Shown: positions 7,592 to 18,035 of the stretch, in pieces | Layout of the letters: each line of letters begins with the position of its first letter | How positions within the stretch are numbered: position 1 is the stretch's first letter | Source of the DNA: an uncultured Pseudoflavonifractor sp. | GTDB lineage: Bacteria > Bacillota > Clostridia > Oscillospirales > Oscillospiraceae | DNA length: 45,856 nucleotides | NCBI GenBank assembly: GCA_947577065.1 | Contig: CANPTT010000016.1 | Coordinates: 1-45,856 of the forward strand | Direction of reading: 5' to 3' | The notes under the pieces: generated by a model | Databases searched by the model: none | Told to the model about the DNA's origin: nothing | Seen by the model: the letters and a program-made list of their open reading frames with translations, nothing else | Translations under genes and position numbers: made by a program

Positions 7592-8581
7592 ATGGCTATT
7601 TTGGTGTTGGGAGGCGCCGGGTATATTGGCGCCCATACGGTATATGAGCTCATTGACGCAGGTCGTGATGTGGTGGTGGTGGACAACCTGATGACAGGAT
7701 TCCGGGCCGCTGTGCATCCCAAGGCACGGTTTTATGAGGTGGATATCCGGGATAAAAAGGGGATGGACGCCCTCTTTGAAAAGGAAAGGATCGAGGGGGT
7801 CATCCACTTCGCCGCCTCTTCCCAGGTAGGAGAATCCATGAAGGAGCCCCTCAAGTACTATGACAATAACCTTTGGGGAACCATTAGCCTTCTGGAATCT
7901 ATGACGGAGCATGGGGTGGATAAGATCGTTTTTTCCTCTACCGCCGCCACTTACGGGGAGCCGGAGCGGATCCCCATTCTGGAGAGTGACCGGACAGAGC
8001 CCACCAACACCTATGGGGAGACCAAGCTGGCCATGGAGAAGCTGATGGGCTGGGTCAGCCAGGCCAAGGGGCTTCACTATGTAGCGCTGCGGTATTTCAA
8101 CGCTTGCGGCGCGCATCCCTCCGGGGCCATTGGAGAGGCCCATGACCCGGAGACCCATTTGATCCCGCTGATCCTCCAGGTGCCCAATGGGCAGCGGGAG
8201 AAAATCTCCATTTTCGGAGAGGACTATCCCACCAAGGACGGCACCTGCGTTCGGGACTATATCCACGTCTGCGATCTGGCCCAGGCCCATATCCTTGCGC
8301 TGGACTATCTGATGGCCGGCGGGGAGAACAACGTGTTTAACCTGGGCAACGGCGTGGGCTTCACGGTGAAGGAGGTCATCGACGTGACAAGGGCTGTGAC
8401 GGGGCATCCCATCCCGGCCCAGACGTCTCCCCGCCGGGCGGGAGATCCGGCCCAGCTGGTGGCCTCTTCGGAGAAGGCGAAGACCGTCCTGGGTTGGGAG
8501 CCGAAGTATGACAGTCTGGAAACCATTATCTCCACCGCCTGGAACTGGCATAGGGCCCATCCCCATGGCTTTGAGGGATAA
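7592..8581 (+). CDS. galE: UDP-glucose 4-epimerase
   Basis: GalE interconverts UDP-glucose and UDP-galactose with tightly bound NAD, feeding the Leloir pathway and envelope polysaccharide synthesis. The protein (329 residues from the ATG) has the Rossmann motif GGAGYIGAHT at residues 7-16, the catalytic Ser/Thr segment 'FSSTAATYGEP', and the Tyr-x-x-x-Lys pair in 'NTYGETKLAMEKL'. A GTG one codon earlier (7589) is also in frame; the ATG at 7592 is preferred because of its spacing from AGGAGG (about 7579-7584). It has its own promoter and is not obviously co-transcribed with the tat genes. The neighbours give no clue to a specific sugar pathway. Confidence 0.93.
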   Translation: MAILVLGGAGYIGAHTVYELIDAGRDVVVVDNLMTGFRAAVHPKARFYEVDIRDKKGMDALFEKERIEGVIHFAASSQVGESMKEPLKYYDNNLWGTISLLESMTEHGVDKIVFSSTAATYGEPERIPILESDRTEPTNTYGETKLAMEKLMGWVSQAKGLHYVALRYFNACGAHPSGAIGEAHDPETHLIPLILQVPNGQREKISIFGEDYPTKDGTCVRDYIHVCDLAQAHILALDYLMAGGENNVFNLGNGVGFTVKEVIDVTRAVTGHPIPAQTSPRRAGDPAQLVASSEKAKTVLGWEPKYDSLETIISTAWNWHRAHPHGFEG

Positions 8582-8664
8582 AAGAGAGGAGCCCTGACCG
8601 TGTTCCTCCCGGGGGAGACGTCGGGGCTCCCTCTGCCGGGGAGGGGGAGATTTGCCCATCCCTG

Positions 8665-8693
8665 TTGCGGTTTGAGAGATGATGTGCTATGAT
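8665..8693 (+). promoter_or_regulatory. Promoter of the tat operon
   Basis: TTGCGG (8665-8670), a 17-base spacer, then TATGAT (8688-8693) with the extended -10 TGC before it. Transcription would begin near 8700, which rules out the earlier in-frame ATG at 8689 as the start of the first tat gene. The preceding 80 bases (8583-8660) hold GC-rich inverted repeats, for example GAGCCCTGAC with GTCGGGGCTC, that may terminate galE transcription, though without a T run. Confidence 0.65.
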
Positions 8694-8745
8694 GTACGGG
8701 AATCCCCGCCCGACTGGCCGGGGCGGAGGAGAGGAGAACAAGAAG

Positions 8746-9192
8746 ATGAAGATAGGTTTTACAGAAATACTTGTGATTCTGGGAGTGGCGCTGCTTGTCC
8801 TGGGGCCGGATAAAATGCCGTACTACGCCAAGAAGCTGGGCGAGGCGCTGAAGGAGTTCAAAAAGGTGTCCTCCGAGGCCACCAAGGATATCCGGGAGAG
8901 CGTCATCGAGCCGCTGGAGGAGGCCCAGAGACCCCTGAAAGAGGCCATGGAACCTATCACTGAGCTGGAAAAGGATATCCGGGGCGGCGTGGAGGATATC
9001 AAGAAATCTTTTACCGACCTGGGGAAGCCCGAGACAAAGGAGCAGGGAACTTCCGAAGAGGACCCCGCCGCAGCGGAGAAGGCCGGGATACAGAAAACGC
9101 CGGAGGCCAAGGAAGAAGAGGCGCCTCTCTTGGAGGGAGCAAAGAAAGACCCCGCTGCCTCAGAGGAGACCGAAGAGACGGAAAGCGTATAG
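8746..9192 (+). CDS. tatA: Twin-arginine translocase TatA/TatB-like protein
   Basis: A 148-residue TatA/B-family protein. It has a short N-terminal membrane helix (MKIGFTEILVILGVALLVLG), the hinge motif 'GPDKMPYYAKKLGEALKEFKK', an amphipathic helix, and then a long acidic, Ala/Glu-rich tail (about residues 85-148) likely to be unstructured and cytoplasmic. Length and tail are closer to TatB than to a minimal TatA, but the family cannot be split safely from sequence alone. It starts at ATG 8746 after a GGAGGAGAGG site; the earlier ATG at 8689 lies inside the promoter. It is first in a three-gene operon with a second TatA and TatC. Confidence 0.85.
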   Translation: MKIGFTEILVILGVALLVLGPDKMPYYAKKLGEALKEFKKVSSEATKDIRESVIEPLEEAQRPLKEAMEPITELEKDIRGGVEDIKKSFTDLGKPETKEQGTSEEDPAAAEKAGIQKTPEAKEEEAPLLEGAKKDPAASEETEETESV

Positions 9193-9232
9193 CAGATCTA
9201 TACAAATAGGAATATTAGGAGGAAATATTACA

Positions 9233-9400
9233 ATGAAAATCAGTACAACAGAGCTGCTCATCGTTCTGGCGGTGGTCATCGTCATTTTTGGACCCACACA
9301 GATCCCCAAGCTGACCAAGATGATGGGCAAGAGCATTAAGAATCTCCGCGCCGGGATGTCGGAGGGCGACGAGGAGAAGAAGGATAAGACCGAGGAATAA
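9233..9400 (+). CDS. tatA: Small TatA protein
   Basis: A 55-residue TatA: MKISTTELLIVLAVVIVIFG then PTQIPKLTKMMGKSIKNLRAG, with the Phe-Gly-Pro hinge, followed by a short charged tail EGDEEKKDKTEE. TatA oligomers form the protein-conducting element of the Tat system for folded proteins. The ATG at 9233 has an AGGAGG site at 9217-9222. The TAA stop shares one base with the ATG of tatC. Two TatA-type proteins with one TatC is a common Gram-positive arrangement when TatB is absent. Confidence 0.92.
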   Translation: MKISTTELLIVLAVVIVIFGPTQIPKLTKMMGKSIKNLRAGMSEGDEEKKDKTEE

Positions 9401-10182
9401 TGGAAGAGAAGAGGAAGGAGCCACAGGGTAAGACCATGGCCCTGTCCGGTCATCTGCGGGAGCTGCGGAACCGGCTGTTGGTATGCGTGGTATGCGTGGT
9501 GGCGGTTTTTATGGTGTGTCTTGCCTTTGCCGCCGATATTGTAGAGCTGCTTACCGATATCGGAAGGGCCTACGGCTACCGCTATGTCTACATTGCCCCC
9601 CAAGAGCTGCTGATGGAGCATTTTTCCGTCTCTTTGGTGGCGGCTGTCTGTGTCGCTTTGCCCATGATCCTCTATCAGATATGGGCATTTATCCGTCCGG
9701 GCTTGGAATTCAAAGAAAACCTGTTCCTTGCGCTGGCGATCGTCTTTGGGTTGGTGTGCTTTGTGGGCGGAGTATATTTTGCCTATAAGCTGATGCTGCC
9801 CTTTATGCTGGAATTTCTTATCGGCATCAAGGCGGGCACGGGGATCGCGGCCTCTATCTCAGTCCACAATTATATCTCCTTTCTGCTTACCATTTTTGTC
9901 ATTTTCGGAGTGGTGTTTGAGCTGCCGGTCCTGTCGGTGCTGCTGACCCAGCTTGGGCTGGTAAAGGTAGGGTGGATGAAGAAGGCCAGAAAGGTGATCG
10001 TGGTGGTCATCTTTTTTGTCGCCGCAATCATTACACCGCCGGATATCGTCTCCCAGATCATGGTGGCCATTCCCATGCTGCTGCTCTATGAGTTCAGCAT
10101 CTTCCTGTGCTGGCTGCTGATGAAGCTCCGGCGGAGGGGAGAGACGGAGAAGGAAGCGGATACAGAAAAAGCAGAGAGCTGA
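9400..10182 (+). CDS. tatC: Twin-arginine translocase TatC
   Basis: TatC is the membrane receptor for twin-arginine signal peptides. The 260-residue protein has six predicted membrane helices, the N-terminal family motif 'SGHLRELRNRLL' (residues about 16-27), and the conserved 'ALPMILYQIWAFIRPGL' segment with the Glu/Lys-rich loop after it. The ATG overlaps the tatA stop by one base. No obvious RR-motif Tat substrate is encoded in this window, so the cargo is unknown. Confidence 0.96.
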   Translation: MEEKRKEPQGKTMALSGHLRELRNRLLVCVVCVVAVFMVCLAFAADIVELLTDIGRAYGYRYVYIAPQELLMEHFSVSLVAAVCVALPMILYQIWAFIRPGLEFKENLFLALAIVFGLVCFVGGVYFAYKLMLPFMLEFLIGIKAGTGIAASISVHNYISFLLTIFVIFGVVFELPVLSVLLTQLGLVKVGWMKKARKVIVVVIFFVAAIITPPDIVSQIMVAIPMLLLYEFSIFLCWLLMKLRRRGETEKEADTEKAES

Positions 10183-10204
10183 AAGCTCTCTGCTTTTTGT
10201 TTTG
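10166..10204 (+). terminator. Terminator of the tat operon
   Basis: AAAAGCAGAGAGCT pairs with AGCTCTCTGCTTTT around a 3-base loop, followed by TTTTTGTTTT. The tatC TGA stop (10180-10182) is inside the loop, so the stem overlaps the coding end. Confidence 0.9.
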
Positions 10205-10225
10205 CTTAGCCCTTGTCAGCCGCAT

Positions 10226-10263
10226 AGAAAGGCCGACACGGTGCGAGAAGCGCCGTGCCGGCC
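10226..10263 (-). terminator. Terminator of the glycerophosphodiesterase-SLH gene
   Basis: On the minus strand GGCCGGCACGG pairs with CCGTGTCGGCC (one wobble, 11-base loop) and is followed by TTTCT. It lies about 30 bases after the minus-strand stop at 10291 and faces the tat terminator. Confidence 0.7.
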
Positions 10264-10290
10264 CGTTCTTTATGGGGGGATCCCCGCCCA

Positions 10291-13200
10291 TTATTTTTCG
10301 CTTGGGAACTGCTCCACAAACCGCATCATAACGGCGGCTACCTCGCAGCGGGTGGCAAGACCCTGGGGAACGATCTGGCTGTCCCCGTTGCCTTGGATCA
10401 GTCCGGCGTCTACCGCCCATTCCATGGCCTCCCTGGCCCAAGAGGAGACCTTTTCCCGGTCGGAAAAGCCGCTCAGATCCCCGGCGGGGGTCAGGTCATA
10501 TTTCTTGAAGGAGGCATACCGGTGGAGGAAGACCACCAGCTGTTCCCGGGTGATCTCCTGGTCGGGGTGGAAGGCCCCGTCGTCACAGCCGTTGACAATA
10601 CTGTTCTTGCTGCCCCAGGCTACGGCGCCGGCGGTATCCTCCATGTCGAAGAACTGGTCCAGCTCAGGATCCGCCTTTCCGCCGTCCATGCGGAACAGGG
10701 CGTTGACGAACATGGCCCGGGTGGTATTGACCTGGGGACGGAAGGAATCCTTTGCCCCCAGACACTTCATAATACCGGTCTCGGTGACGAAGGCCACCGC
10801 CTCGCGATACCAGGCGGAGGGCTCTACATCCGTATAGGGCAGGGGTTTCTCCTCCGGTTTTTTCCCGGTGGCAGGCAGGATCTCAATGTCCACCCGCCCA
10901 CAGCCCCGACAGATACGGCTGCGCTCTCCGGGGGTGGTGGGACCGGGCTCCACAGTCACGGTCCACTCAGACCAGCGGTGGGTGTGGGGCGGGGCATCGT
11001 CATCATCGTCATCGGGATCGGGGGAGGGGACAACGGGGGGACGTTCGGTCCATTTGGCGTAAAGGGTCAGGTCACTGTCCACCGGGGTGGAGAAGGAATA
11101 GGAATGGGTGCAGGCCGCGTCGGTAAACCAGCCGGCGAAGGTATACCCGCTCTTGGTGGGAGCCTGGGGCTGGGTGGCGGTCCCGCCCCAGGCCAGGACC
11201 TGTTCCCGGATGAGAGAGCCTCCTGCGGAGTTGAAGGTGACGGTGACGGTACCGGCGGCCTTCTCCAGCTGAAGGATGGCCTCGTCCAGGGTGGTATAGA
11301 CCTCCGTCAGTTCCTCCACACTGCTGGCGGCGGTCACCGTGCCGATGGCGGCCAGGGGTCCGGCCATCACGGTGTTCCAGTTGGTATAGAGACTGGTATT
11401 CTGACTCTCCGCCCAGGTCTTCACCGACTGGATGGATTCCCACAGCACTTCCTGCTCGCTCTTGGTCACCTTCACGGTGCAGTAGGCCTGGAAGCCTCCC
11501 TCAACGCTGGTGACCACGATGGCGGCGCTGCCGGTCCCCACGGCGGTGATAAGGCCGCTGGAGCTGACAGTAACCACATCCTCATCGGAGCTGGACCAGG
11601 TAAGGCCCTGTTCCTCGGCGTCCATGGGCAGCACGGTGGCTTCCAGCTGGCGCTTCTCGCCGGTGTGAAGGGGGATGCGTGTCCCCTCCTCCTGGAGAAA
11701 CAGGCCGGTGACGGCCACGGGGCCCTTCTCGCCGCCGGAGGCGGCATATTTCAGAGAGAGGTAGCTCTGGATATCGCTGAGCTCCTGGTCGGTGAGGGCG
11801 CGATTATAGAGGAGGATATCTCCCACCGATCCTTTCCAGTAGCTGTAGTTAGAGTTTTCGATCTTACCGGTTCCCAGATAGACCGTATTGCTGTTGTTCT
11901 TTGTGGTTTCAGCCTTGGAGGTGATAGGAGAAGACGGACCAAAGGCCGAGCCGTCTACAGTGACCTCATAAGCTTTGCTGTTGTTGGCATTCCAACGAAC
12001 CACAGTGGTGGAAAAATCGGGATGGGAGGTCCTTTTGGTACCAAAGAAGCCGTTGTCATTGGCTGTTCCTGTGCCAAATCGGGCTGAGATCGTATCAGTA
12101 TAAACGCCTACAAATACGCTGCCCCAACCAGTGCCAGTTTCTCCAGCATAAAATACGGTGTTCCTCTGCGCTCTCCAGGCGTCACTGCTTCCAGTGGTGC
12201 GGAAGGGAGTTTCGGACGCGGCGTAGATAATGGCGGTAGCGCCGGTCATTTGATTCAGAGCATCATTGGGAAGCTCCATCTTCAGGGTGCTTTGAGCGTC
12301 AAAAATGATACTGGGATGATTGCCGGGAGCGCTGTTGCGCACAATGACTTTGCCTTTATCCTGAGCGGCGGTGACGTTGGTGTTGCCCTGGGAGGCCCAG
12401 GCGGTGACCTTTCCGTCACTGTCCGTGGTGACCCCCTCCGAGGCGTCCATCCAGAAGACCAGACCGTCGGTGGTGGGCTCCTTTTTCTCCACCGTAAGCC
12501 CAGCGTTGTAGATATCGTTCAAATAGGTATAGACCAAGCCCAGCTCGGCGTCATTGAGGGCGTGGTCGAAGATCATGATCTCGCTGACCTCGCCCTGCCA
12601 GTAAGCATTCTTGCCGTAACCGAGGGTCCCTTTATTTCCCGCAATGTTGGCCGTGGTCTCCCTGGGGGTGCTGGAGTCCTTCAAAATATTGTCGGTGATG
12701 GCCGTGCCGTTGATCAGGATCTTATCCGTCTGTCTGTCCTTGATGAGAACGGTGGTGGTGTGGTCGGAATAGCTTCCGTTTTTATAGAGCACGCCGCGAT
12801 AATTGGCAGTGCCGGTGCCGAAGCGTCCAGCCATGCCGTTGGTGTAGGCGCCCAGATACAGGCCACCCCAGTCCCCCTTGTCGGGGAACCACAGCAGGGC
12901 GTCGTTTCCGTTGTTGCTGATGGAGGAGGGGGCGCCCTTTCCGGGTTTGCTGTAGATCACGGCGGTCATGCCGCTTTTTCCGTCAAAAAGGTCTGTGTCC
13001 AGGGCCAGGTCCATGACGGTGCCGGAGCCGTTGAAGCTTACCGCTGTGACCGTGTCCCCGTCCTTCACGGCGGTAGGCATCTTATTGGCTGCGGTCTGGG
13101 TGGCCTCCGCGCTGGTTTGGTTGGCGGTGACGCCGACCCAGCTGGAGACCTTTCCGTCCGCGTCGGCGGTGACGCCCTGCTGGGCGGAAAGCCAGAGCAG

Positions 13201-15963
13201 GAGCTTACTCTGGTCAAAGGGGGTGACCAGGGGATCCTCTACCGTGACCAGGGCGGTGACGGCTCTGCCGTCGGACAGGACTCCGGAGACGGGAAAGGTC
13301 CCGGCGGACTGGTAGTTTCTGGGGTGTATCTTTTCCCAGGCAACCGCCATAGTGCCGGTCCGGCCGTTGGAGTAGGTGACCTGTACAAAGGCGGGCAGGG
13401 AGGGCGCCATTCCGATGGTACAGGTGGCGGTCACATTCTCGGCGGCGGTCACGGTGTCGACATATTTTTCCGCCAAGGCGGCCTGGGCGGAGAGAATTTC
13501 CTCGTCGGAGAGGGCACGGTCATAGATCAGGATCTCGCAGACGGTGCCGGTGTGATAGTTGCCGTTTTTTCCCAGACCGATCCAGCCGGAAGAGGAGATA
13601 TTTTGGGCCGTGTCCGACTGGGCGGAGCCGGTATAGAGCAGAGAGCCGTCCATAAAGACGGAATTTTTATATCCGTTTTTACGAATGGCGGTACAGCTGT
13701 ACGAAGAGCCAATATTGGATGGGCGGACATAGGCGGTGCCATAGTCGTTTGACACGCCGCTTCCAAAGCGGAAGATGACCTCATTCTGACTGGGAGTAAA
13801 ATAGGCGCTGCCCCAGCTTCCGGACTCTCCAAAGTAGAGGACGCTGTGGTACTGGCTGTCAGTGCCGCTCTCCGCGCCGGAGGTGACGCATTCAGAGCTG
13901 TTATAGAGAAGTACGGTAAAATCCTGCTTGTCGTTCCAAAAGCCCTCTGGCAGAGAAAGGTCCATAGCAGAACTCCCATCAAAGCGGATCCCGGGGGCCT
14001 GTCCGGCGGCCGGCGCGATCAGCTTGGGAGAGCCGGCCTTTTTGGTGGCGGTCACGGTCCCGACCCTGGAGGTCCAGGAGGAGACGGTCCCGTCGCCGCC
14101 GGCGGAGACCCCTTCTGAGGCGTCCAGCCAAAGCGCCAACCCCTCCTGGGTGATCTGGGGGGAGACGGCCTGAACCGTAATATTTGCCGTAATATAGTCC
14201 TGAAGCATAGGGACGTAGCCGGAGACAGAGAAGCTCCCCTCCTGGGCGTATTTACTCGCGGAGATGGGCCCCCATTCCACCCGGAACCCAAAGCTCTCCT
14301 TACCGTAGGTCACCTGAACGCTGCCGGGGAGCTGGGGTTCCACATTGGGCTGGGTGGTAACGGAGATCTGCTGAATATCCGCCTCGCCCTGAAAAAGCTC
14401 ATGGCTCAGGAAACGGAAACGGTCCAGGCAGAACAGGGCGGTGTTGGGCAGACCCTTACTCTCAATGTATATGGTGTGCATTCCCGGAGAGACGGCCTGG
14501 GTCAGTTCCAGAGTGTACTCCTCATAGTCACGGCTTGTGTCGGGGGAGAGGTTGGCCACCCTGTCATCGCCCTCCAGTCCATCCAGGTAGACGACAATGG
14601 AGCTGTCCTCCGCCAGGGCCTTGGCGGTGATCTGGAGCAAGCCTTCGCTGCCGGTAAACTCAATGTCTCTGTAGATCAGACAATCGCCGCTGATCATGTT
14701 TTCCACATACTTATTTAAGTCTCCGTCATGGACAGCGGGGATGGAGAAGCCAAAGCTGTCATTTTCCTGGTCGCCTTCCGCGTAACGGAAGGAGGAGATG
14801 TGCTCGGCCTCAATGCAGTCAGTGGCCTTGCGGGAACTGTTGATCGTGTTCAGGTAGACCGACAGTTCTCCGGGCCGGTCGGTCTGGATAGCGGTATAGC
14901 CCCGGTCCAGCATCCGGGCCCAGGTGGTCTGGGTATCCGGCCAGGTCCCGCAGAGGCCGGACCACATGGTGTTGACGAACATGGCGACGCCCTTCTCCAT
15001 ACACCAGGGCTCCAGCGTGTTCATCATGCTTTCATGAAGGCTGTTGTTTCCAATGCAGATCTCCACCATGACCAGATTATCGCCGTTATCCAGATGGGAC
15101 TGGAGGGGGGCGGGGTCGGCGCTGCTGTGGATGAAGACGTAAAGGATGCTTTCCTGAACATCTTGGGCGGTAATGGGATCGTCAGGATGGGCGCCATTCC
15201 AGACGTTGGCCGCGGCCTCGTACCACTGGTTCATGGTGGCGGCGTTCACTGAGTTTTTAAAAAAGACATGGTCAAGCATATCATTTTCACGGAAGAGCGT
15301 ATAGCAGGCTGTGAACAGGTCGATCCCCATAGAATAGCCATCCCGATCAAAACAATGGTCCAGGTTGATCATGCACCGTTTGTCGATAAGGTCAATGGCG
15401 TCATCCAGGCGGGAGGTTGGCATGGTTCCTCCCTCTGCGGCAGGCTCACCCACATGCTCGGCATAATGGGGTAGACTGTTGAGGAGGTCCGCGTCTTCGG
15501 CGGTGAGGATGTAGGGAGAGCCGCCGCTTCCCTGCTGAGGCTTGAGCGGATATGTCTTCAGTTCCTCCCAGGTCATATCGGGGATCTTTTTGTTTGTCCC
15601 GGTACACCGGGAAATGGAGGTGTCGTGGGAGAGGACCACTACGCCGTCGGAGGTCATCTTGACATCCAGCTCCGAGACGTCGACGCCCATATGGATATTG
15701 GACTGGATAGCCAGAAGAGAATTTTCCGGATAGTTTCGCCAGTCCGCCCGATGGGAGACCGACATGGGGATCCCGGCGGCAAGCTTTGCGGTGGGATCCT
15801 GTGGCCCATAATCGGGAACGGGATAGGCCAGGGCCGCAGGCAGCAGCCCCAGGATCAGGCTGACTGTCAGCAAAAGCGAAAGAGCTTGCGTTCTCAGGCT
15901 TTCTTTCGAGTTTACGCTCACTCTCTTTGCTTCTGCTTTTTTCCGGAATGGCAAGGGTCTCAT
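10291..15963 (-). CDS. Giant secreted glycerophosphodiester phosphodiesterase-like S-layer protein
   Basis: An 1890-residue surface protein. After a signal peptide (hydrophobic 'LSLLLTVSLILGLLPAALA', residues 28-46) comes a GDPD-like TIM-barrel domain (about 65-370) with the family motifs: His71-Arg72 followed by 'YPENS', 'VSELDVKMTSDG' (Glu98, Asp100), and 'LSHD' (His113). Next are a carbohydrate-binding-like beta domain (about 380-510), an Ig-like segment, three LamG/concanavalin-like units (starting near 605, 915 and 1160, each with 'WLDASEGV'-type openings), a Big_2 Ig domain (about 1420-1495), one Listeria-Bacteroides repeat ending 'LTLYAKW', a six-Asp spacer and three C-terminal SLH domains (about 1700-1890). 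It would hydrolyse glycerophosphodiesters or teichoic-type polymers at the wall; substrate is inferred. The start at 15963 is chosen for its AAAGGAG site; an upstream in-frame ATG (16020) lacks one and would disrupt the signal peptide. Confidence 0.85.
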   Translation of the reverse strand: MRPLPFRKKAEAKRVSVNSKESLRTQALSLLLTVSLILGLLPAALAYPVPDYGPQDPTAKLAAGIPMSVSHRADWRNYPENSLLAIQSNIHMGVDVSELDVKMTSDGVVVLSHDTSISRCTGTNKKIPDMTWEELKTYPLKPQQGSGGSPYILTAEDADLLNSLPHYAEHVGEPAAEGGTMPTSRLDDAIDLIDKRCMINLDHCFDRDGYSMGIDLFTACYTLFRENDMLDHVFFKNSVNAATMNQWYEAAANVWNGAHPDDPITAQDVQESILYVFIHSSADPAPLQSHLDNGDNLVMVEICIGNNSLHESMMNTLEPWCMEKGVAMFVNTMWSGLCGTWPDTQTTWARMLDRGYTAIQTDRPGELSVYLNTINSSRKATDCIEAEHISSFRYAEGDQENDSFGFSIPAVHDGDLNKYVENMISGDCLIYRDIEFTGSEGLLQITAKALAEDSSIVVYLDGLEGDDRVANLSPDTSRDYEEYTLELTQAVSPGMHTIYIESKGLPNTALFCLDRFRFLSHELFQGEADIQQISVTTQPNVEPQLPGSVQVTYGKESFGFRVEWGPISASKYAQEGSFSVSGYVPMLQDYITANITVQAVSPQITQEGLALWLDASEGVSAGGDGTVSSWTSRVGTVTATKKAGSPKLIAPAAGQAPGIRFDGSSAMDLSLPEGFWNDKQDFTVLLYNSSECVTSGAESGTDSQYHSVLYFGESGSWGSAYFTPSQNEVIFRFGSGVSNDYGTAYVRPSNIGSSYSCTAIRKNGYKNSVFMDGSLLYTGSAQSDTAQNISSSGWIGLGKNGNYHTGTVCEILIYDRALSDEEILSAQAALAEKYVDTVTAAENVTATCTIGMAPSLPAFVQVTYSNGRTGTMAVAWEKIHPRNYQSAGTFPVSGVLSDGRAVTALVTVEDPLVTPFDQSKLLLWLSAQQGVTADADGKVSSWVGVTANQTSAEATQTAANKMPTAVKDGDTVTAVSFNGSGTVMDLALDTDLFDGKSGMTAVIYSKPGKGAPSSISNNGNDALLWFPDKGDWGGLYLGAYTNGMAGRFGTGTANYRGVLYKNGSYSDHTTTVLIKDRQTDKILINGTAITDNILKDSSTPRETTANIAGNKGTLGYGKNAYWQGEVSEIMIFDHALNDAELGLVYTYLNDIYNAGLTVEKKEPTTDGLVFWMDASEGVTTDSDGKVTAWASQGNTNVTAAQDKGKVIVRNSAPGNHPSIIFDAQSTLKMELPNDALNQMTGATAIIYAASETPFRTTGSSDAWRAQRNTVFYAGETGTGWGSVFVGVYTDTISARFGTGTANDNGFFGTKRTSHPDFSTTVVRWNANNSKAYEVTVDGSAFGPSSPITSKAETTKNNSNTVYLGTGKIENSNYSYWKGSVGDILLYNRALTDQELSDIQSYLSLKYAASGGEKGPVAVTGLFLQEEGTRIPLHTGEKRQLEATVLPMDAEEQGLTWSSSDEDVVTVSSSGLITAVGTGSAAIVVTSVEGGFQAYCTVKVTKSEQEVLWESIQSVKTWAESQNTSLYTNWNTVMAGPLAAIGTVTAASSVEELTEVYTTLDEAILQLEKAAGTVTVTFNSAGGSLIREQVLAWGGTATQPQAPTKSGYTFAGWFTDAACTHSYSFSTPVDSDLTLYAKWTERPPVVPSPDPDDDDDDAPPHTHRWSEWTVTVEPGPTTPGERSRICRGCGRVDIEILPATGKKPEEKPLPYTDVEPSAWYREAVAFVTETGIMKCLGAKDSFRPQVNTTRAMFVNALFRMDGGKADPELDQFFDMEDTAGAVAWGSKNSIVNGCDDGAFHPDQEITREQLVVFLHRYASFKKYDLTPAGDLSGFSDREKVSSWAREAMEWAVDAGLIQGNGDSQIVPQGLATRCEVAAVMMRFVEQFPSEK

Positions 15964-16020
15964 GTGAATGCTCCTTTCTATCTCAAAATCATGACAAACA
16001 AAATGCACAAAAATGGGCAA

Positions 16021-16129
16021 GCGGTTCCGTGAATTTTTGTATATATATCAGTATACAGAGGGAAAGAAAAAATAAATAGAGGAGAATCCTGCGATTTTTA
16101 GTAAATTTCCAGGAATTTTTCTCGAAAAA
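16021..16129. other. AT-rich intergenic region upstream of the giant GDPD gene
   Basis: AT-rich, non-coding and containing a minus-strand GTATACTG that could serve as a -10 element for the GDPD-SLH gene, but no good -35 is seen at 17 bases. Nothing else was recognised. Confidence 0.4.
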
Positions 16130-16170
16130 GACAAAAAAGCGCCGTCTGAGGCACAAGCCTCAGACGGCGA
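16130..16170 (-). terminator. Terminator of the atp operon
   Basis: GCCGTCTGAGGC pairs perfectly with GCCTCAGACGGC over a 4-base loop (16141-16168), followed on the minus strand by GCTTTTTTGTC. It lies 20 bases after the atpC stop. Confidence 0.95.
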
Positions 16171-16188
16171 AGGGTGACAGGGAAATAT

Positions 16189-16584
16189 TTATTGAGCGGT
16201 TTTGATCCGGGTCAGGGCGCGGGAGAGCTTGGCTTTCGCCATCTCCAGTTCATTGGCGTCCTTGGCCTTTTGAATGCGGCGTTCGGCCTCCTCCTTGGCG
16301 CGCTGGGCACGGTTTTTGTCGATATCCTCGGCCCATTCAAAGGTGGTGGCTACCAGGCGCACATCGTCCTGGGTGACAGCCAACATCCCTCCGGCGCAGG
16401 CGGCCTTTCGCCGCTGTCCGTCAATGACCACGGTGGCCTCCCCAGTGCCCAGGGCGGTCACATAGGGGGCGTGACGGGGAAGGATGCATACGTCCCCTCC
16501 CAGGGCCCGGACGATCAGCTTTTCCGCCTGTCCGTCGTAAAAGCCGCCGTCAGGGGTCACGATCTGTAAATGAAAGGTCGGCAT
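16189..16584 (-). CDS. atpC: ATP synthase F1 epsilon subunit
   Basis: The epsilon subunit links the c-ring to gamma and can inhibit ATP hydrolysis. The 131-residue product begins MPTFHLQIVTPDGGFYDGQ and has the beta-barrel segment 'ILPRHAPYVTALGTGEATV' followed by the two-helix C-terminal domain. Length is normal for the long form, and it is the last gene of the operon, 23 bases after atpD. Confidence 0.97.
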   Translation of the reverse strand: MPTFHLQIVTPDGGFYDGQAEKLIVRALGGDVCILPRHAPYVTALGTGEATVVIDGQRRKAACAGGMLAVTQDDVRLVATTFEWAEDIDKNRAQRAKEEAERRIQKAKDANELEMAKAKLSRALTRIKTAQ

Positions 16585-16607
16585 AGGAAACTTCCTTTCC
16601 CCTGGCT

Positions 16608-18035
<1,428 letters not shown>

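Noticed and set aside
8689-8745. Upstream ATG for the first tat gene
   Set aside because: It overlaps the -10 element and has no TatA-like sequence; ATG 8746 gives the normal N terminus.
10255-12087. Long plus-strand open frame opposite the giant GDPD gene (610 codons)
   Set aside because: It is Gly/His/Val-rich with no domain signature, no start signal, and runs antisense to clear LamG and SLH domains. GC-rich codon bias leaves such shadows open.
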